64,000 bases of DNA from positions 682,001 to 746,000 of the forward strand of contig NZ_FOCL01000003.1 of NCBI RefSeq assembly GCF_900110105.1, read 5' to 3'. Positions 28,039 through 35,304 of this stretch are shown piece after piece. The first letter of the stretch is position 1; the number at the start of each line of letters is the position of its first letter. The notes beneath the pieces are model-generated. The model searched no databases. It saw only the letters and a list, made by a program, of their open reading frames with translations, and had not been told where the DNA came from. Source of the DNA: Mucilaginibacter gossypiicola (lineage in GTDB: Bacteria > Bacteroidota > Bacteroidia > Sphingobacteriales > Sphingobacteriaceae). The position numbers were made by a program, and so were the translations under genes.

Positions 28039-28578
28039 CTAACTATTACCAAGTGCCTCATCCAATTTCTTCAAAGCAATGGCCAGTTGCGCAAATACCG
28101 TTTTGTTAGACAGGCCAAGGATATCGGCTACTTCGTTACAGGATAGGTCATCTTCCTTAACCATTTTAAAGATGAGTTTGCAACGTGGGGGCAAACTATT
28201 TACAGCGTTTAAAACTCCGGCTTGCAGCTCTTTACTAATGAGCAATTGCGACGGATCAACCGATAAATGAAAATAATAGGTTTCGGCAAGCTGAGCGTCG
28301 CGGTTTCTTTTTGAGGTATTGCTGCGGATATGGTTAAGACAGGCGTTTTTTATCGATACATAAAAATACACTTTGGGGTTCGTGATCCTATCCAACTTAT
28401 GACGGCCCGTCCAGATATTTACAAAAAGATCGTTAATGATTTCCTCGCAAGCTTCCTTATCGCCCAAAAAGGACCAGGCAAACTGATTAAGACTATTGAT
28501 CAGCAGCTTATACAGTTCATTAAAGGCAGATTCATCATTGTTGTAATGGATAGAATCTATAAGTGCTTTAATCTCCAA
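28039..28578 (-). CDS. ECF-type RNA polymerase sigma factor
   Basis: 179 residues. Region 2 motifs (FNELYKLLINSLNQFAWSFLGDKEACEEIINDLFVNIW) and a region 4 helix-turn-helix (LSCNEVADILGLSNKTVFAQL) are clear. The start used is TTG; no better in-frame ATG precedes region 2. It is the likely partner of the FecR at 25439-26506 and driver of the SusC/SusD/glycosidase unit. It has no hydrophobic C-terminal tail, unlike the other ECF sigma in this window. Confidence 0.9.
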   Translation of the reverse strand: MEIKALIDSIHYNNDESAFNELYKLLINSLNQFAWSFLGDKEACEEIINDLFVNIWTGRHKLDRITNPKVYFYVSIKNACLNHIRSNTSKRNRDAQLAETYYFHLSVDPSQLLISKELQAGVLNAVNSLPPRCKLIFKMVKEDDLSCNEVADILGLSNKTVFAQLAIALKKLDEALGNS

Positions 28579-28970
28579 TGTTGAGCGGCTTGCTTTTAAC
28601 GGGAACAGTTAACTGAAATAATGTACAATTTTAAGTAAAAAAATCCTGATCAAAAGTATTTTAGGTTGATTTAAGAAGCCGGATCTCCTCATCGGCTAAA
28701 ACTCATTGTCTGCAATTCTACTGCCGTAATATTCGCGGTTTAAAATGTCTATTTCAGCCGATAAAATGTCCGCTTGTCCCCGAAACCCATATTTTCTTAT
28801 CACTACCTGTTATACTTTAGCAGTAAATGGAAATAATTGGGGCGTTTAGTCAAAACAAATTAAAGTTTGGCGGTGGTTTTACTAACACAACAGCAGATTT
28901 GGCTTGCAGGCCATAATTAACTTTATATTTGTCCGGCAACCATTTTAATTTCCGCAAACCTTTGCAATAA
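28579..28970. other. Intergenic region between divergent sigma and sensor kinase genes
   Basis: About 390 bases with no credible coding sequence. It should carry the promoter of the ECF gene leftwards and of the kinase gene rightwards. The only element I can point to is the TATATTTG at 28924-28931. Confidence 0.5.
28924..28931 (+). promoter_or_regulatory. Candidate Bacteroidota -7 element for the LytS-like kinase
   Basis: TATATTTG matches TAnnTTTG exactly and lies about 40 bases before the ATG at 28971. TTG triplets occur upstream at 28899-28901 and 28904-28906, at spacings close to but not exactly the usual 19-21 bases. Confidence 0.45.
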
Positions 28971-29993
28971 ATGAAAGACACAACATTTAAAATCTCTCCC
29001 GGAATTATATGGAGCAGCTCAATTTTTCTTGGTCTGCTGGCCTCCGTTCCTCAAATAGCCGAACGCCACTTTAAACCAGCCGAAGCAGCAGTAAACTCGG
29101 CTGTTACAGGCGCATTTTCGCTGTTTGTGTGGTACTATAATATATATACGCTGCCAAAGCCATCTCATAATAAACAACTAAACAAAAGCATCTCGTATTC
29201 CCGGCTTCTTACCACATTGGTGATAGGTATGGGTGTAATGCTGGCTTTAGCTTATATACAACAACTGATATTAACGCACATGAATTTTGGTCCGGTGATG
29301 CTCATGATTGAGGTTAGGGGCATCCTGATCAACCTGGTGTTTTACATGCTGATAAACCTGTTGTATCAAAACTACCAAAACCAGCAGGTTAGCGTAGAAC
29401 TGGAACGCATTAAGGCCGATAACCTTGGCGCACAATATGAACTGCTTAAACAACAGATCAATCCGCACTTCCTGTTCAATAGCCTTAATACACTTAAAGC
29501 TATGGTTGAAACCGGCGATCAACACTCGGTAGATTTCATCCTTAAACTTTCCAACTTTTACCGTTTTACGCTTGAGAGCCGAAAATTAGACCTCATTCAT
29601 TTATCTGACGAACTGGACATTGTAGACGCTTACAACTTTTTGCTTAAAGCCCGGTTTGAAGATGGCTTCATTTTTACCAATACCATAGATGATCAATATC
29701 GCGGTACATTAATCCCTCCGTTTACGCTGCAATTACTGATCGAAAATTGCATTAAACACAATGTGGTATCGCTGGATCATCCCCTGCATATTAAGCTATA
29801 TACCGAGGGCGACAACATTGTTATGGAGAACGAAATTAAGCCCAAACGCTTTGAAGAACCATCAACAGGCGTTGGGCTCAAGAATATTAATTTGCGCTAT
29901 GATCACCTGCTTGATAAACAAATAGAGATCATTGCCGAGGATAAAACATTCAAAGTTAAACTACCTATTATACATGAACATTATCATCATTGA
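28971..29993 (+). CDS. LytS-type membrane sensor histidine kinase
   Basis: 340 residues. The N-terminal third holds about four membrane segments and no extracytoplasmic sensor domain of any size. Then comes the His_kinase domain (PF06580 type) with the phospho-acceptor His in QQINPHFLFNSLNTLK and an ATPase domain with the N-box LLIENCIKHNVVS and the G-box STGVGLKNINLRYD. It overlaps the response regulator gene by 20 bases, so the two are translationally coupled and surely partners. The signal is unknown; this family in Bacteroidota controls varied envelope or metabolic genes. Confidence 0.93.
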   Translation: MKDTTFKISPGIIWSSSIFLGLLASVPQIAERHFKPAEAAVNSAVTGAFSLFVWYYNIYTLPKPSHNKQLNKSISYSRLLTTLVIGMGVMLALAYIQQLILTHMNFGPVMLMIEVRGILINLVFYMLINLLYQNYQNQQVSVELERIKADNLGAQYELLKQQINPHFLFNSLNTLKAMVETGDQHSVDFILKLSNFYRFTLESRKLDLIHLSDELDIVDAYNFLLKARFEDGFIFTNTIDDQYRGTLIPPFTLQLLIENCIKHNVVSLDHPLHIKLYTEGDNIVMENEIKPKRFEEPSTGVGLKNINLRYDHLLDKQIEIIAEDKTFKVKLPIIHEHYHH

Positions 29994-30735
29994 AGACGAA
30001 CTCAAAGCGGCTCGTTCGCTCGAAAGCATTATATTAGAATTAAGGCCGCACTCAAAAATTGTCACCAAGCTCCAAAGTGTAGAAAGCTCGGTTGCCTATC
30101 TTTCAGAAAACAGGCAGCCCGATCTTATTTTTATGGATATCCAGCTTTCGGATGGTTTATGCTTTGAGATCTTTAAATCGGTAAAGGTATCATGCCCTAT
30201 TATTTTTTGTACCGCGTTCGACGAATATTCGTTAGAGGCCTTTAAAGCTAACAGTGTTGATTACGTGCTTAAGCCTTTCTCAAAAACAGATATTGCCGAT
30301 GCCTTTAAAAAGGTAGATGAATTGCGGAATTTCTTCCAGCAGGGCTCGCAGCCGGATATCAGCAGCCTGTTATCACAAGTTACACCTCCTGCAGGGAAAA
30401 AAAGTTTCCTTGTGTTTAAGAATAATAAGTACATCACTATAGCGTCGAACAACATAGCGTTCTTCTACATCCGTAACGAACTGTCAACCATTATGACTTT
30501 TGATCAGCAGGAGTATGTTGTTAACCAATCGCTTGATCAGATCAGCGGCCAGCTTTCACCCGAACAATTTTTCAGGCTCAACAGGCAATACATTGTAAAC
30601 TTTAGCGCAATAAAAGAAGTTGAACACTATTTCATGCGTAAATTGTTTGTTAAATTGACAATTCCAACGCCCGAGAAACTCCTCATCAACAAAGAAAAAG
30701 CGCCTGTGTTTTTAAGCTGGCTCGAGAATAGGTAG
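29974..30735 (+). CDS. LytTR-family response regulator
   Basis: 253 residues from the ATG at 29974, which lies inside the end of the kinase gene. Receiver domain (1-120) with the acidic pocket EDE, phospho-acceptor Asp55 (LIFMDIQ), Thr in FCTAFDEYS and Lys in VLKPF. The C-terminal LytTR DNA-binding domain (about 150-250) contains the typical FFRLNRQYIVNFSAIKEVE. It is the partner of the upstream LytS-type kinase. Upstream alternative starts would lengthen the kinase overlap and put extra residues before the normal receiver start MNIIIIEDE. Confidence 0.94.
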   Translation: MNIIIIEDELKAARSLESIILELRPHSKIVTKLQSVESSVAYLSENRQPDLIFMDIQLSDGLCFEIFKSVKVSCPIIFCTAFDEYSLEAFKANSVDYVLKPFSKTDIADAFKKVDELRNFFQQGSQPDISSLLSQVTPPAGKKSFLVFKNNKYITIASNNIAFFYIRNELSTIMTFDQQEYVVNQSLDQISGQLSPEQFFRLNRQYIVNFSAIKEVEHYFMRKLFVKLTIPTPEKLLINKEKAPVFLSWLENR

Positions 30736-30775
30736 ATTTAATGCTTCCGGCTTAAAAACATTCCCCCCAATAAAT

Positions 30776-30814
30776 GCCCAACTGAACTATGTAAATGTCT
30801 GGTTGGGCTTTTTT
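30776..30814 (+). terminator. Intrinsic terminator after the LytS/LytTR pair
   Basis: GCCCAAC (30776-30782) pairs with GTTGGGC (30802-30808) and is followed at once by six T residues. It starts about 40 bases after the stop of the response regulator gene. Confidence 0.85.
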
Positions 30815-30841
30815 ATGCTGTTTCGGTAGCCGATTGGGGCA

Positions 30842-30849
30842 TAATTTTG
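30842..30849 (+). promoter_or_regulatory. Candidate -7 element upstream of the DUF1223 gene
   Basis: TAATTTTG matches TAnnTTTG and lies 23 bases before the ATG at 30873, after the preceding terminator. No convincing -33 TTG is seen at the right spacing. Confidence 0.4.
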
Positions 30850-30872
30850 ATATAAATTAAAAATCGAAAGAT

Positions 30873-31673
30873 ATGAAAACGTTAAAAATTTTTAGCTTTT
30901 GTGTTGGTGCGGTAGCACTGGCGCTTGCTACTGCTGCATATGCCGCCCGTAAAATAGATTCAGTTAAAACTGTAAGCGCCGATACTCCCGGTAAAGGTTT
31001 TGCCCTGGTTGAATTGTTTACCTCAGAAGGGTGCTCAAGCTGCCCGCCTGCCGATGAATTGTTGGCCAGGATTCAAAAAGAGTCGCAGGACAAACCTGTT
31101 TACATACTGGCTTACCATGTTGATTATTGGAATAGCCTTGGCTGGAAAGATGTATTCAGCAATGCCATGTTTTCAAAACGTCAGCGGGAATACAGCGCTT
31201 ATTTAAATGCCCAGGTTTATACCCCGCAGGTTGTTGTTAACGGCAAAACTGAATTGGTAGGTTCGGATGAACCTGTACTTCGCGATGCTATTTCCAGCGC
31301 TTTAACAACTGCCCAAACCGCACAAGTTTCTCTTCAGGCGCAACAAAATGGTGATAAGCTAACCGTAAACTATGAGTTATCCGGCAACACTGATAACCAA
31401 AATCTGTTGATAGCTATTGTACAAAAATCGGCCATCAGCAAAGTTGCCAAAGGTGAAAACGAAGGCAGAACTTTATCCCACGCCCAGATAGTTCGCGATC
31501 TAAAAACAGTCGCCTTAAACGAGGCAAAGAAAGGCCAAACCGTCATCAACTTACCTAAAGAGTTTACTCAGCAAGGTTGGGAAGTGGTAGGCTTTATCCA
31601 GGACAAAGGCAACGGCGAAGTTTTAACCGCAACAAAGGCAACCCTCACAAACAACGCTGTAGCTAAAATATAA
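30873..31673 (+). CDS. DUF1223 thioredoxin-like secreted protein
   Basis: 266 residues with an N-terminal signal peptide (VGAVALALATAAYAA). The DUF1223 core is clear: FALVELFTSEGCSSCPPADELL, with a CxxC pair at Cys54 and Cys57 on a thioredoxin-like fold, then AYHVDYWNSLGWKD and YTPQVVVNGK (a cis-Pro-like loop). The last 100 residues form a beta-rich domain. The function is not established; a periplasmic thiol or redox role is likely from the motif. It is followed by a 52-residue ORF and, further on, by stress-type genes. Confidence 0.88.
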   Translation: MKTLKIFSFCVGAVALALATAAYAARKIDSVKTVSADTPGKGFALVELFTSEGCSSCPPADELLARIQKESQDKPVYILAYHVDYWNSLGWKDVFSNAMFSKRQREYSAYLNAQVYTPQVVVNGKTELVGSDEPVLRDAISSALTTAQTAQVSLQAQQNGDKLTVNYELSGNTDNQNLLIAIVQKSAISKVAKGENEGRTLSHAQIVRDLKTVALNEAKKGQTVINLPKEFTQQGWEVVGFIQDKGNGEVLTATKATLTNNAVAKI

Positions 31674-31693
31674 TAACATAAAATTTCAACATC

Positions 31694-31852
31694 ATGAGCA
31701 AGTTGAAACAAGGCCGGTTATTAGTCGGGTTCCTGTCACTGTTCTCATTATCATTTCTTACACGGGCTCCCTTTGAGCAGAACCCGCAAGATTGTGAAAT
31801 GATCTGCGTACCGGGGAAGAAGAAAAGACCAGCAGAAAGTAAACACATCTAA
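31694..31852 (+). CDS. Small hypothetical protein, 52 residues
   Basis: Starts MSKLKQGRLLVGFLSLFSLS and ends KKKRPAESKHI. A single hydrophobic run of about 14 residues suggests a signal peptide or membrane anchor. A short tail with two cysteines (DCEMIC) and a basic end follows. It begins 20 bases after the DUF1223 stop and is followed by a strong terminator, so it fits as the last gene of a two-gene transcript. No family recognised. Confidence 0.5.
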   Translation: MSKLKQGRLLVGFLSLFSLSFLTRAPFEQNPQDCEMICVPGKKKRPAESKHI

Positions 31853-31856
31853 TATA

Positions 31857-31893
31857 AACAGCATCGGCCCTGCAAAAGGGCCGATGCTGTTTT
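31857..31893 (+). terminator. Intrinsic terminator after the DUF1223 unit
   Basis: A 14-base perfect stem, AACAGCATCGGCCC with GGGCCGATGCTGTT, has a seven-base loop and a short T-run. It starts five bases after the 52-residue ORF. Confidence 0.9.
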
Positions 31894-31907
31894 AAACAAA
31901 TACCATC

Positions 31908-32330
31908 ATGAAAAAACTCCTGTTAATTTGCATAACAACACTTCTAAGTATAGGTGCTTATGCACAGGCAAATGAATTAAACTGCACCGAACAGGCATTT
32001 ACTTTTAAAATAAGCCTGCCTGCCAGCGGGCATAACTATTCATCTAAAATTGGCCGCTTTAACTCTTCGCGGTTATCATCTGATTTCAGGTTGCCGGGTA
32101 CTTCTGCGGATAAGCAAAATCAAGCGGAAACTACCCTTCCATTCGGCTTCGCAAAAAAAACACATGCTTCCTTGGATTATTCTCCCAATGACACGATCAT
32201 GCTTAAAAAGATGACATTTCTATATCCTAAAATAAACAATGTAACAGGTAAATTTACCTACACAGCCTACGATCATTTTAAGCTACTACCAATGCCTGTT
32301 TTAAACGCTTTAGCTCCGCTTTTAAACTAA
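31908..32330 (+). CDS. Hypothetical secreted protein
   Basis: 140 residues. A clean signal peptide (LLLICITTLLSIGAYAQ) is followed by about 120 residues with no recognised domain. The mature part has one Cys, a Ser-rich stretch (SSKIGRFNSSRLSSDF) and a C-terminal half with FLYPKINNVTGKFTYTAYDHFKL. It is 27 bases upstream of the metallohydrolase gene on the same strand. Probably periplasmic or exported; function unknown. Confidence 0.65.
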   Translation: MKKLLLICITTLLSIGAYAQANELNCTEQAFTFKISLPASGHNYSSKIGRFNSSRLSSDFRLPGTSADKQNQAETTLPFGFAKKTHASLDYSPNDTIMLKKMTFLYPKINNVTGKFTYTAYDHFKLLPMPVLNALAPLLN

Positions 32331-32357
32331 TCATCATTAACATAAAAAACCAAACCA

Positions 32358-33038
32358 ATGAAAATCAACTATTACGGTCACTCATGCTTCTCGGTAGTTG
32401 CCGGGGGTAAACACATTCTGTTTGATCCCTTTATTACAGGCAACGATTTGGCTAAAGACATCAACATTGATGAAATTAAAGCCGATTACATTTTTGTATC
32501 ACACGGTCATTATGATCATGTTTTGGATGTGGAAACTATAGCAAACCGCACAGGAGCTATGGTTGTGGGCATTTTTGAAGTATATGACTACTTCAGCAAA
32601 AAAGGTGTTAAAAACGTGCATCCACTAAACCCGGGTGGCAAAGTGACCTTTGATTTTGGTATTGCCAAATCGTTCATTGCCCAACACTCGGCCAGCTTTC
32701 CGGATGGCAGCTATGCAGGTGTGGCCTGCGGTTATGCTTTAAAAACCGACGACGGCAATCTTTATTACAGCGGCGATACTGGTCTTACTTTAGATATGAG
32801 CCTTGTAGCCAATTGGGTTGATCTTGACTTCGCGGTTTTCCCTATAGGTGATGTGTTAACCATGGGCGTTGATGATGCCATTGAAGCTGCAAAGCTGGTA
32901 AAGGCTGATAAAGTTTTAGGCGTTCATTACGATACCTTTGGCTTTATCAAAATAGATACAGCTGCAGCTGTTAAACAATTTGAACAAGCAGGATTGAAAC
33001 TATTTTTACCCGGTATTGGTGAGAGCATAGATATTTGA
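32358..33038 (+). CDS. UPF0173/UlaG-like metal-dependent hydrolase
   Basis: 226 residues, the full length of the UPF0173 metallo-beta-lactamase-fold family. The metal-binding motif HxHxDH is present as SHGHYDH at about 54-60, after an opening MKINYYGHSCFSV typical of the family. Further His and Asp residues occur in AQHSASF, YSGDTG and VLGVHYDTF. No signal peptide, so cytoplasmic. The physiological substrate of this family is generally unknown; members are annotated only as metal-dependent hydrolases. Confidence 0.92.
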   Translation: MKINYYGHSCFSVVAGGKHILFDPFITGNDLAKDINIDEIKADYIFVSHGHYDHVLDVETIANRTGAMVVGIFEVYDYFSKKGVKNVHPLNPGGKVTFDFGIAKSFIAQHSASFPDGSYAGVACGYALKTDDGNLYYSGDTGLTLDMSLVANWVDLDFAVFPIGDVLTMGVDDAIEAAKLVKADKVLGVHYDTFGFIKIDTAAAVKQFEQAGLKLFLPGIGESIDI

Positions 33039-33089
33039 GCGGCCTAAATGTTTTGTTATAACCAGAAAGTGAAATAACAAAGCCGGAGA

Positions 33090-33119
33090 AGACTTACGAA
33101 GTTTTAAAAACTTAAGTCT
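33090..33119. repeat. Decayed copy of the ACTTACGAAGT inverted repeat
   Basis: AGACTTACGAAGTTTTAAAAACTTAAGTCT is the element of 17938-17970 with two bases lost from the right arm. It precedes the terminator at 33139. Confidence 0.75.
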
Positions 33120-33138
33120 GGATTTTAAGAAAGCAAAA

Positions 33139-33175
33139 AAGGCCTGCCTCAATTAAATCGAAGCAGGCCTTTTTC
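33139..33175. terminator. Bidirectional terminator between convergent genes
   Basis: AAGGCCTGC pairs with GCAGGCCTT. The stem has an A-run on its left side and a T-run on its right, so it can serve both the hydrolase gene (plus) and the Ohr gene (minus). Confidence 0.85.
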
Positions 33176-33216
33176 TTTTCAAAGCTCCCCCTTTTAGGAG
33201 GCTTGGGCCGGGGGGC

Positions 33217-33693
33217 TTACACCAGGTTGATCTCAACGTTGATGTTCCCATAAGTTAATTTAGAATAAGGACATGTTCTGTGAGCTTCTTCTATTAGTGC
33301 TTTCGCTACGTCCACATCCAGACCTGGTAAACTTACATTTAAACGGGCTTGTAAAAAGTAAGCGCCTGTAGTGATACCCAGATCCACTTCTGCATCAATA
33401 GCCAGTTCGGCAGGGAGCTCGATCCTTTTTTTAGCGGCAGCTAATCCGATAGCGCCTTCAAAACATGCTGACCAGCCGGCTGCAAATAGTTGTTCAGGGT
33501 TTGTACCTGGTTTAGGGGTTCCGGGAGTTGAATGTTTAATATCCAACTGACCATCACTGCTAACAGACGAACCACCGTCACGACCGCCAACTGTGCGCAC
33601 ATTAGCGGTATACAATACTTTATCAATTTTATTAGCTGAGATATCTTCGATTACTTTGATCTTATTGATAGCTGATTCTTTAATAGTTTCCAT
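33217..33693 (-). CDS. ohr: Organic hydroperoxide resistance protein (Ohr/OsmC family)
   Basis: 158 residues. The two redox cysteines of Ohr are present in their contexts: Cys77 in GWSACFEGAIG and Cys141 in HRTCPYSK. The segment GGRDGGSSVSSDGQLD with the conserved Arg, then NPEQLFAAG, is characteristic of Ohr rather than OsmC. It is a thiol peroxidase that reduces organic (lipid) hydroperoxides, usually with lipoylated protein partners. Ohr is often under an OhrR repressor; none is seen nearby. Confidence 0.93.
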   Translation of the reverse strand: METIKESAINKIKVIEDISANKIDKVLYTANVRTVGGRDGGSSVSSDGQLDIKHSTPGTPKPGTNPEQLFAAGWSACFEGAIGLAAAKKRIELPAELAIDAEVDLGITTGAYFLQARLNVSLPGLDVDVAKALIEEAHRTCPYSKLTYGNINVEINLV

Positions 33694-33732
33694 TGTGTTA
33701 TTTATTTAAATAGTTTTTGTTTTTTGTATGCT

Positions 33733-33740
33733 CAAAGATA
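33733..33740 (-). promoter_or_regulatory. Candidate -7 element for the ohr gene
   Basis: On the minus strand this reads TATCTTTG, an exact TAnnTTTG match about 40 bases before the ohr ATG. No clear -33 TTG is visible. Confidence 0.4.
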
Positions 33741-33913
33741 CCCTGATATCGGCCCGAGTCCTATCACTAACTATGCGAGCCGGACATCCCATACCACGAA
33801 CCGGACATTCTTTAAGCCGAAAATCCAATCACCCAAAAGTGTCATTGAAACTTTTAATTACAATCGATAACGGATAAAGAAAATAGCTACACAATACGTA
33901 TAATTATTCTAAA

Positions 33914-33921
33914 TAAATTTG
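33914..33921 (+). promoter_or_regulatory. Candidate -7 element upstream of the 187-residue ORF
   Basis: TAAATTTG matches TAnnTTTG and lies 37 bases before the TTG at 33958. No -33 TTG at the expected place. Confidence 0.35.
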
Positions 33922-33957
33922 GATACTATGTTTATAAACAGCATTTTTAAATAACCT

Positions 33958-34521
33958 TTGTTCGTAAACCAATTGAAAAAACTTGTCGCTCTGATGTTGC
34001 TTAGCATTCACCTGCTTAATATAGGCGGGCATGTAGCGTTACATCAATTCCTGGTTTACAAAAGCAACAGATACTTTACCGAACAAACCGCCAAAGGCTT
34101 TTACAATGTAAATGACCTTACCGAGGTAGTTATCCCTGCTAACATGCCCGGCATAACCGACTGGAAAAGCTACGAAAACATTCACGGACAGATCCAGTTT
34201 GGCAGCAACTGCTACAATTATCAAAAAATGCGCGTAACAAGGCATGCCATTTATCTAATGTGTACACCTAATTATGCAACCACCCGCCTCGCCGATAAAA
34301 ACATCCTTAATGCTAAGGATGTAAAAGAGAACCCGGTACCTCAAAAAGAACATGTTCCCTTTGGTAAAATAACTATGCAGGACAACCTCAATTTCACTTT
34401 CGTGCATTTTGAGTTTAGTTGTCCAATAAAATATACTCAACAAATTGTTGTTCACCCGGTTCAACAGTTAATTCCTGCTCACCAGGATATCCCGGAGCAA
34501 CCGCCTAAGGCCGTTTGCTAA
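33958..34521 (+). CDS. Hypothetical protein with N-terminal membrane segment
   Basis: 187 residues from a TTG; a second in-frame TTG at 33973 gives a tidier start (KKLVALMLLSIHLLNIGGH). No ATG fits. One hydrophobic segment is followed by a soluble region with four cysteines (GSNCYN, YLMCTP, FEFSCP and a C-terminal Cys), which suggests export and disulfides. No family recognised. It lies about 190 bases upstream of the AhpD-like/TonB-receptor cluster on the same strand and may belong to it functionally. Confidence 0.6.
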   Translation: MFVNQLKKLVALMLLSIHLLNIGGHVALHQFLVYKSNRYFTEQTAKGFYNVNDLTEVVIPANMPGITDWKSYENIHGQIQFGSNCYNYQKMRVTRHAIYLMCTPNYATTRLADKNILNAKDVKENPVPQKEHVPFGKITMQDNLNFTFVHFEFSCPIKYTQQIVVHPVQQLIPAHQDIPEQPPKAVC

Positions 34522-34592
34522 TTTTTTCCCCTGTTTTTATTCATTTTTTGGGTAGCGGTTGTACCACTCTACTACTGTGTTTTTATTTATTT

Positions 34593-34646
34593 CTATCGAT
34601 AGTTTATTCGTAGCTCAAAGGCTATGATATTACTATATATCGATAG
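34593..34646. promoter_or_regulatory. Two TATCGATAG palindromes, candidate operator pair
   Basis: CTATCGATAG occurs at 34593-34602 and ATATCGATAG at 34637-34646, centres 44 bases apart. That is about four helical turns, so both face the same side of the DNA. They lie 65-120 bases before the first AhpD-like gene. A weaker relative (AATCGATAA) is near 33872. Confidence 0.4.
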
Positions 34647-34709
34647 CATTGATAATCTCCAGACAGGTATATCCTCTCCCCCAACCTACAAACATTCAAT
34701 TCATTACTT

Positions 34710-35270
34710 ATGCCTTATATTACCCTTGAAAGCCATTTGCCGGGCATTACCGGCTTATTAGAGTATGCCAAAGAACCGGCACAACCTATCCGTAACCTTA
34801 CGCAGTTTTTGTTGCGCGGCCCTTCAACCTTGTCCGAAGCCGATCGTGAACTGATAGCCACCGTGGTATCACATAACAACCAATGTACCTTTTGTACCAC
34901 CGCACACACCGCCGCGGCCGATCTACTGGCCGGCGAGGCCGAAACAGCCCAAAAAGTAAAGGAAGACATTGAAACCGCCCCGGTTACCGAGAAAATGAAA
35001 GCCCTGCTTACCATTGCCAAACTAACCGCAAAAAATGGCCGAAATGTAACAACCGAAGCCATCGACCGCGCTAAAGCTGCCGGGGCTACCGATATTGAAA
35101 TTCATGACACCGTATTGATAGCCGCCTTGTTTTGCTATTATAACCGCTATGTTGACGGACTGGCCACTGCCCTCCCAGCCGATGCCGGTTACTACAATGT
35201 ACTGGCCGAACGCCTGGTTAACCATGGCTACACCCGCCTGCCGCAAGGTTATGATCATTTAAAAAAATAA
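34710..35270 (+). CDS. AhpD-like/carboxymuconolactone decarboxylase family protein 1
   Basis: 186 residues. The AhpD redox signature E-x11-C-x2-C-x3-H is intact (RELIATVVSHNNQCTFCTTAH). The rest follows the peroxidase-related group: LPGITGLLEY near the start, then ALLTIAKLTAKNGRNVT and EIHDTVLIAALFCYYNRYVDGL. AhpD proteins are small trimeric thiol peroxidases or reductases. Despite the family name, the CxxC makes true lactone decarboxylation unlikely. First of three paralogues in one cluster; the TonB receptor follows after 34 bases. Confidence 0.9.
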   Translation: MPYITLESHLPGITGLLEYAKEPAQPIRNLTQFLLRGPSTLSEADRELIATVVSHNNQCTFCTTAHTAAADLLAGEAETAQKVKEDIETAPVTEKMKALLTIAKLTAKNGRNVTTEAIDRAKAAGATDIEIHDTVLIAALFCYYNRYVDGLATALPADAGYYNVLAERLVNHGYTRLPQGYDHLKK

Positions 35271-35304
35271 CCCTAACCCCTGATTTAAACTAAAACCCAA
35301 CACA

